A DNA stretch of 7,980 nucleotides, from NCBI GenBank assembly GCA_964573855.1, contig CAZNKO010000038.1:1-7980 (forward strand), written 5' to 3'. The notes beneath the pieces were generated by a model that saw only the letters and a program-made list of their open reading frames with translations, did not search any database and had not been told where the DNA came from. The stretch is from CAZNKO01 sp964573855. Its GTDB lineage: Bacteria > Patescibacteriota > Patescibacteriia > UBA9934 > GWF2-40-263. Positions within the stretch are counted from its first letter, which is position 1, and the number at the start of each line of letters is the position of its first letter. The position numbers and the translations under genes are program-made. This document shows, one piece after another, positions 5,108-7,980 of the stretch.

Positions 5108-6219
5108 ACTCCAACCCAAGACTTAATAGTCCCAATGATCTGGCCTCCAAATCGTACCACATCGCGATACGTCACGATGAGGACCAGGATCATAAGAAGG
5201 ATAAACCCGATATTATGCGCCAAGGTTTCCCTGTGAACGTTGACGGCGCGGCGGCGCAGTTTTTCGATCAAGACAAACAAGACGCGTCCGCCGTCGAGGG
5301 CCGGGAACGGCAGGATATTGATGATCGCGAGGTTGATGGAGAGGAGGGCTGTGAATTGCAGAAGATGGACGAACCCGAGCGCGGCCGCCTGGCTTGTCAT
5401 GACCGCAATCCCGACCGGGCCCGAGAGATCGCCCGTGACTCGGCCGGTTGTCACGAGCTCGCGCAGGAGGCCGCCGAACGCAAACAAAATGTCGCGCGTG
5501 GTGAGGGCTGTCACCGCAACTCCCTGTGAGACGGCAAGATGCAGGGGGTAGGAAACAAGCGCAGTCGTCACAAGCCGGATTCCGACGGCTTTGGTCTGCA
5601 CCTCGGGCAATTCTTCTGCCACGAGCTCCACTTGATAGGTCTCTTGATTTTCACGACGAAAAACGAGTGTCACTCCTTTGGCACTCCGCTCCGTGATGAA
5701 TGTCCGAGCGAGCTCTGCATCTTCAAATGCCTGCCCCTCGACAGAGACGAGTTCATCTCCGGTCGTGATCCCCGCGCGGGCCGCCGGACTTTCCGGAAGC
5801 ACGGTGAGAATCCGGACGGCGGGCTCACGCACGCGCGCGGAGGCGGGAAGCGGCCCATCCACAATGCTCGGAGAGCCGACCATGAACGTGGCCGAAAGCA
5901 ACACGGCGGCGAGGAGCCAGTTCATAGCCACCCCGGCGACGAGCACGAAAAGACGCCGCCAGGCGGGTTTCCCTGCGAAACTTTCCGGGTCCTGCCGATC
6001 CTCTCCGGATTCGCCCTTGATCTTCACGAATCCGCCAAGCGGAATCCAATTGATGGAGTAGATGGTGCCGCCGCGTTTCACGCCCCACAGCCGCGGCGGA
6101 AACCCGAACCCAAATTCCTCCACCTTCATCCCCATTTTCCGCGCCACCAAAAAATGCCCAAGCTCGTGCATGAACACGAGGAGCGACAGGACAACAACAA
6201 AGAGAATAATCGTCAGCAT
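5104..6219 (-). CDS. rseP: RIP site-2 zinc metalloprotease with one PDZ domain
   Basis: A 371-residue intramembrane protease of the RseP/S2P (M50B) family, which cuts membrane-spanning segments such as anti-sigma factors or leftover signal peptides. The zinc motif HELGH is at residues 18-22 in the first membrane helix. It is followed by the family's GFGFPP and YSINWIPLGGFVKIKGE block. A second helix (about 87-108) leads to a single PDZ domain (about 130-205, with SPAARAGITTGDELVSVEG). The third zinc ligand is in NILPFPALDGGR (301-312, D309), followed by a last membrane helix. E. coli RseP has two PDZ domains; one is common elsewhere. I chose ATG at 6217-6219 because it puts HELGH at the usual distance. 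A TTG at 6243 would add eight residues. The gene follows the mutase stop by 41 nt and overlaps pheS by 4 nt. Confidence 0.95.
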   Translation of the reverse strand: MLTIILFVVVLSLLVFMHELGHFLVARKMGMKVEEFGFGFPPRLWGVKRGGTIYSINWIPLGGFVKIKGESGEDRQDPESFAGKPAWRRLFVLVAGVAMNWLLAAVLLSATFMVGSPSIVDGPLPASARVREPAVRILTVLPESPAARAGITTGDELVSVEGQAFEDAELARTFITERSAKGVTLVFRRENQETYQVELVAEELPEVQTKAVGIRLVTTALVSYPLHLAVSQGVAVTALTTRDILFAFGGLLRELVTTGRVTGDLSGPVGIAVMTSQAAALGFVHLLQFTALLSINLAIINILPFPALDGGRVLFVLIEKLRRRAVNVHRETLAHNIGFILLMILVLIVTYRDVVRFGGQIIGTIKSWVGV

Positions 6220-6260
6220 GCGTGTGTATGGTACGTCTCCCAAGGCCGAAAATCAACGGA

Positions 6261-7409
6261 TCAGTCGGCGCGAGATTGAATGAATTTCGAGATTTCCTTG
6301 AGTTTCTCTTCCATTCGTTTCCGGCTCTTGGCCTCGAGATTCAACCGGATCAAAGGCTCGGTGTTGGATTTGCGCACATTGAACCACCAATCTTTGAATT
6401 CGATACGGAGGCCATCAAGTTTGTTCACGGCCACGGCCTTCGACGTATAGGTTTTTTCGAGTGCCGCCAGCACCTCGTCTTTCTTTTTCACTTCAAAATT
6501 GATTTCTCCGGACGTCGCGTATTTCCGGAACGGTTTCAAAAGTTCGGAGAACGATTTCCCGGATTCTGCCAAAAGTTTCAGAACGAGAAGAAGCGTGAAA
6601 TCCGTGGACTCCATGCCGCCGAATTCCGGATAGAAATAATGGCAGGATACTTCCCCGCCGATCGCGGCGCCCTCCTTCTGCACTCGTTCAATGATGTGCG
6701 AGCGACCCACTTTTTCAAACGCACTCTTGCCGCCCGCCTTTGCGATCGCATCGCGCACGGCCCAGCTCGCGTTCGGACTCCACACAACGGCCTTGCCCTT
6801 GTGCACCTTCAGCCGTTCTGGAGCAAGAAGGGCGAGCAGATGATCTCCGTTCACAAATTGTCCTTTCTCATCCACGAATCCAATGCGGTCCGCATCGCCA
6901 TCGAGCGCCACCCCAAGGTCCGCCTGCTGGTGGAGGACCTCCCCCTGAAGATCCTCGAGCGTTTCGAGCTTGATGGGATTCGGCTCGTGATGCGGAAAGG
7001 TGCCATCCGGTTCGAAATAAAGTTTTGTGAGCTCGCAATCCAATCGTTCAAAAAGGTTTGGCAAAATAATCCCCCCCATCCCGTTGCCAGCGTCCACCAC
7101 GACCCGCTTGCCTTTGAGCGACGGCATCTTGGCGAGCGCAAAAACACGCTCAAGATACTCCGGCATGACGTTAAAGGTCTGAACCTTCCCCCGCTTTGTC
7201 GCGGGTTCGAAGGAATTCGCGAGTACGACTGGCTTCAACTCCTCCCCGCTGATCAAGAGCGCGTTCCCCCGCGCCATTTTGAACCCATTGTACTCGGCCG
7301 GATTGTGGGAAGCGGTCACCATGACGCCGGCTTCATGGGCGTCGTAACCAAAAACAGTAAAATTGACCCATGAAGATTCTCTGGAAATGCTTTTATGGCC
7401 TAACGCCAC
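6261..7409 (-). CDS. Phosphomannomutase/phosphoglucomutase, N-terminus lost at a sequence junction
   Basis: An alpha-D-phosphohexomutase, interconverting 1- and 6-phosphates of mannose or glucose for glycan precursors. In the open frame (first codon GTG 7409): TASHNP with the phosphoserine (32-37), the metal loop DGDADR (170-175), the sugar-specificity loop GGEVSCH (251-257), and the C-terminal phosphate-binding RKSNTEP (346-352). Family-like sequence begins only at about V15-N16 (near 7365). The first 14 codons are not family-like and about 75 N-terminal residues, including the usual start of domain 1, are missing. There is no believable start codon and TGA lies in frame at 7425-7427. So this is a truncated gene, either by real rearrangement or by a chimeric join. 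The specificity loop has Cys where most members have Gly (GGExSGH). Substrate preference cannot be told from this alone. Confidence 0.9.
   Translation of the reverse strand: MALGHKSISRESSWVNFTVFGYDAHEAGVMVTASHNPAEYNGFKMARGNALLISGEELKPVVLANSFEPATKRGKVQTFNVMPEYLERVFALAKMPSLKGKRVVVDAGNGMGGIILPNLFERLDCELTKLYFEPDGTFPHHEPNPIKLETLEDLQGEVLHQQADLGVALDGDADRIGFVDEKGQFVNGDHLLALLAPERLKVHKGKAVVWSPNASWAVRDAIAKAGGKSAFEKVGRSHIIERVQKEGAAIGGEVSCHYFYPEFGGMESTDFTLLLVLKLLAESGKSFSELLKPFRKYATSGEINFEVKKKDEVLAALEKTYTSKAVAVNKLDGLRIEFKDWWFNVRKSNTEPLIRLNLEAKSRKRMEEKLKEISKFIQSRAD
7331..7375. repeat. 9-bp perfect inverted repeat at the mutase break point
   Basis: CTTCATGGG (7331-7339) and CCCATGAAG (7367-7375) are exact reverse complements separated by 27 nt. 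The left arm is inside conserved mutase coding sequence (DAHEAG region). The right arm lies exactly where similarity to the mutase family stops. It may mark a recombination or template-switch point, or be chance. Confidence 0.6.
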
Positions 7410-7980
7410 GCGCGCCAGCAGTAGTCATTCGAACCGCGTACTCTTCGCAAAGCTCCAGAAAAGCATGCCTGCTCCAGTTCCTAGCTGTACTTGGATAGGA
7501 TCTTCCGGTGCAAGCGCTGAAGGCGAAGTGCACAGTTTCACGAACGGGTAGCACTTGCCTGGCAACTGGTCCTCGTAACAACTCCAAGCCCCATTTGGAC
7601 GAACCTCTGGTTCCACTGGAGTTTCAAGAACTCCCCTCTTCATTTCCTCTGAAAAGTTGAAGGCCTTCGTCCCCCATCTTGGGGATCACTTTGAGGAGAA
7701 GCTTGTTGGCCGACTCCAGTCAGACAGGATCATGATCCCACCATCCATAGACTTCGCCAGAATCCGACCCGAGAATGATCCAACGATTCTCGATGATGCG
7801 CAGAGTCGAGAGAGAACTCTTCTGACCTGATTGGTCACGAGGGTGCCTCGCTGGCGAGTTTGTTCGGAAGTTCGTCTCTAGTCGGTAGTCGTTGTCACTA
7901 GTTCATGGATCAGACGTCTTCCATCGAAGTAGAAGGATTTCATCTCGTTCTTTGGGATCGAGTAGATCAGGTATGAGAGC
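7376..7980. other. Unassigned segment of lower GC, no confident gene
   Basis: By direct count, 248 of 480 bases from 7501 to 7980 are G or C (52%), against 147 of 240 (61%) at 6601-6840 in the mutase gene. No frame is open for long. Minus-strand open stretches are 7425-7685 (possible ATG at 7643, 72 residues, containing CYPFVKLCTSP) and 7878-7980 (33 residues, continuing off the edge, with SFYFDGRRLIHELV). A plus-strand stretch at 7579-7830 encodes SDRIMIPPSIDFARIRPEN. These are mutually overlapping or in different frames, and I recognise none. It may be decayed coding sequence, non-coding DNA, or DNA from another source joined at about 7370. No tRNA, rRNA or mobile-element ends were found. 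Confidence 0.5.

Noticed and set aside
6222..7373. Long plus-strand frame of 383 codons opposite the mutase
   Set aside because: The minus strand encodes all mutase signature motifs. The plus frame is antisense without family features.
7397..7407. Integron attC-like core GGCCTAACGCC
   Set aside because: It fits the RYYYAAC core on one strand only. No matching GTTRRRY partner lies within the usual distance and no integrase or cassette series is visible.
7421..7440. tRNA T-arm-like GGTTCGAAT on the minus strand
   Set aside because: The flanking bases do not pair into a T stem and no acceptor, D or anticodon arm surrounds it.
7363..7551. Plus-strand 62-codon frame across the mutase break
   Set aside because: It overlaps conserved mutase coding sequence antisense and crosses the junction, and its composition is Ser/Ala-rich without recognisable features.
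1..7980. CRISPR array
   Set aside because: The repeats present are contiguous 7-8-bp units or palindromic pairs. None shows 23-40-bp direct repeats with unique spacers, and no cas-like gene is present.

Overview
The window looks like a bacterial chromosome segment of about 55-60% GC over most of its length. Gene content (lone pheS and pheT separated by another gene, a one-PDZ RseP protease, a tiny membrane protein) and dense short repeats resemble Patescibacteria/CPR genomes. That placement is inference from general resemblance; no marker here proves it. UGA ends several genes, so the standard bacterial code applies.

Layout from left to right: (1) a plus-strand coiled-coil protein gene, cut by the left edge and closed by a strong rho-independent terminator (612-653). 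(2) A minus-strand run, transcribed right to left: phosphohexomutase (5' end missing), rseP, pheS, a small EamA-like transporter, pheT, and a 93-residue membrane protein that converges on gene 1. rseP and pheS overlap by 4 nt and pheS/EamA are 1 nt apart, so rseP-pheS-EamA is very likely one transcript. (3) From about 7376 to the right edge, a segment of about 52% GC with no recognisable gene. The family-like part of the mutase ends exactly where this segment begins, beside a 9-bp inverted repeat.

The unusual feature is pheT. Its reading frame carries three in-frame insertions of repeat DNA: a GC-rich palindromic composite element, a second hairpin element, and a short near-palindrome. It also carries two tandem arrays, of 8-bp and 7-bp units. 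It is preceded by about 119 bp of 7-bp-periodic DNA and followed by another 7-bp array. The annotated-length protein is 867 residues; removing the three insertions leaves about 793, the normal size for a bacterial PheRS beta subunit. The gene therefore seems intact and tolerant of repeats that normally sit between genes.

Functionally, pheS and pheT make the two subunits of phenylalanyl-tRNA synthetase, RseP is an intramembrane protease, and the mutase supplies sugar phosphates for envelope glycans. Apart from the synthetase pair, the genes are not an obvious pathway.
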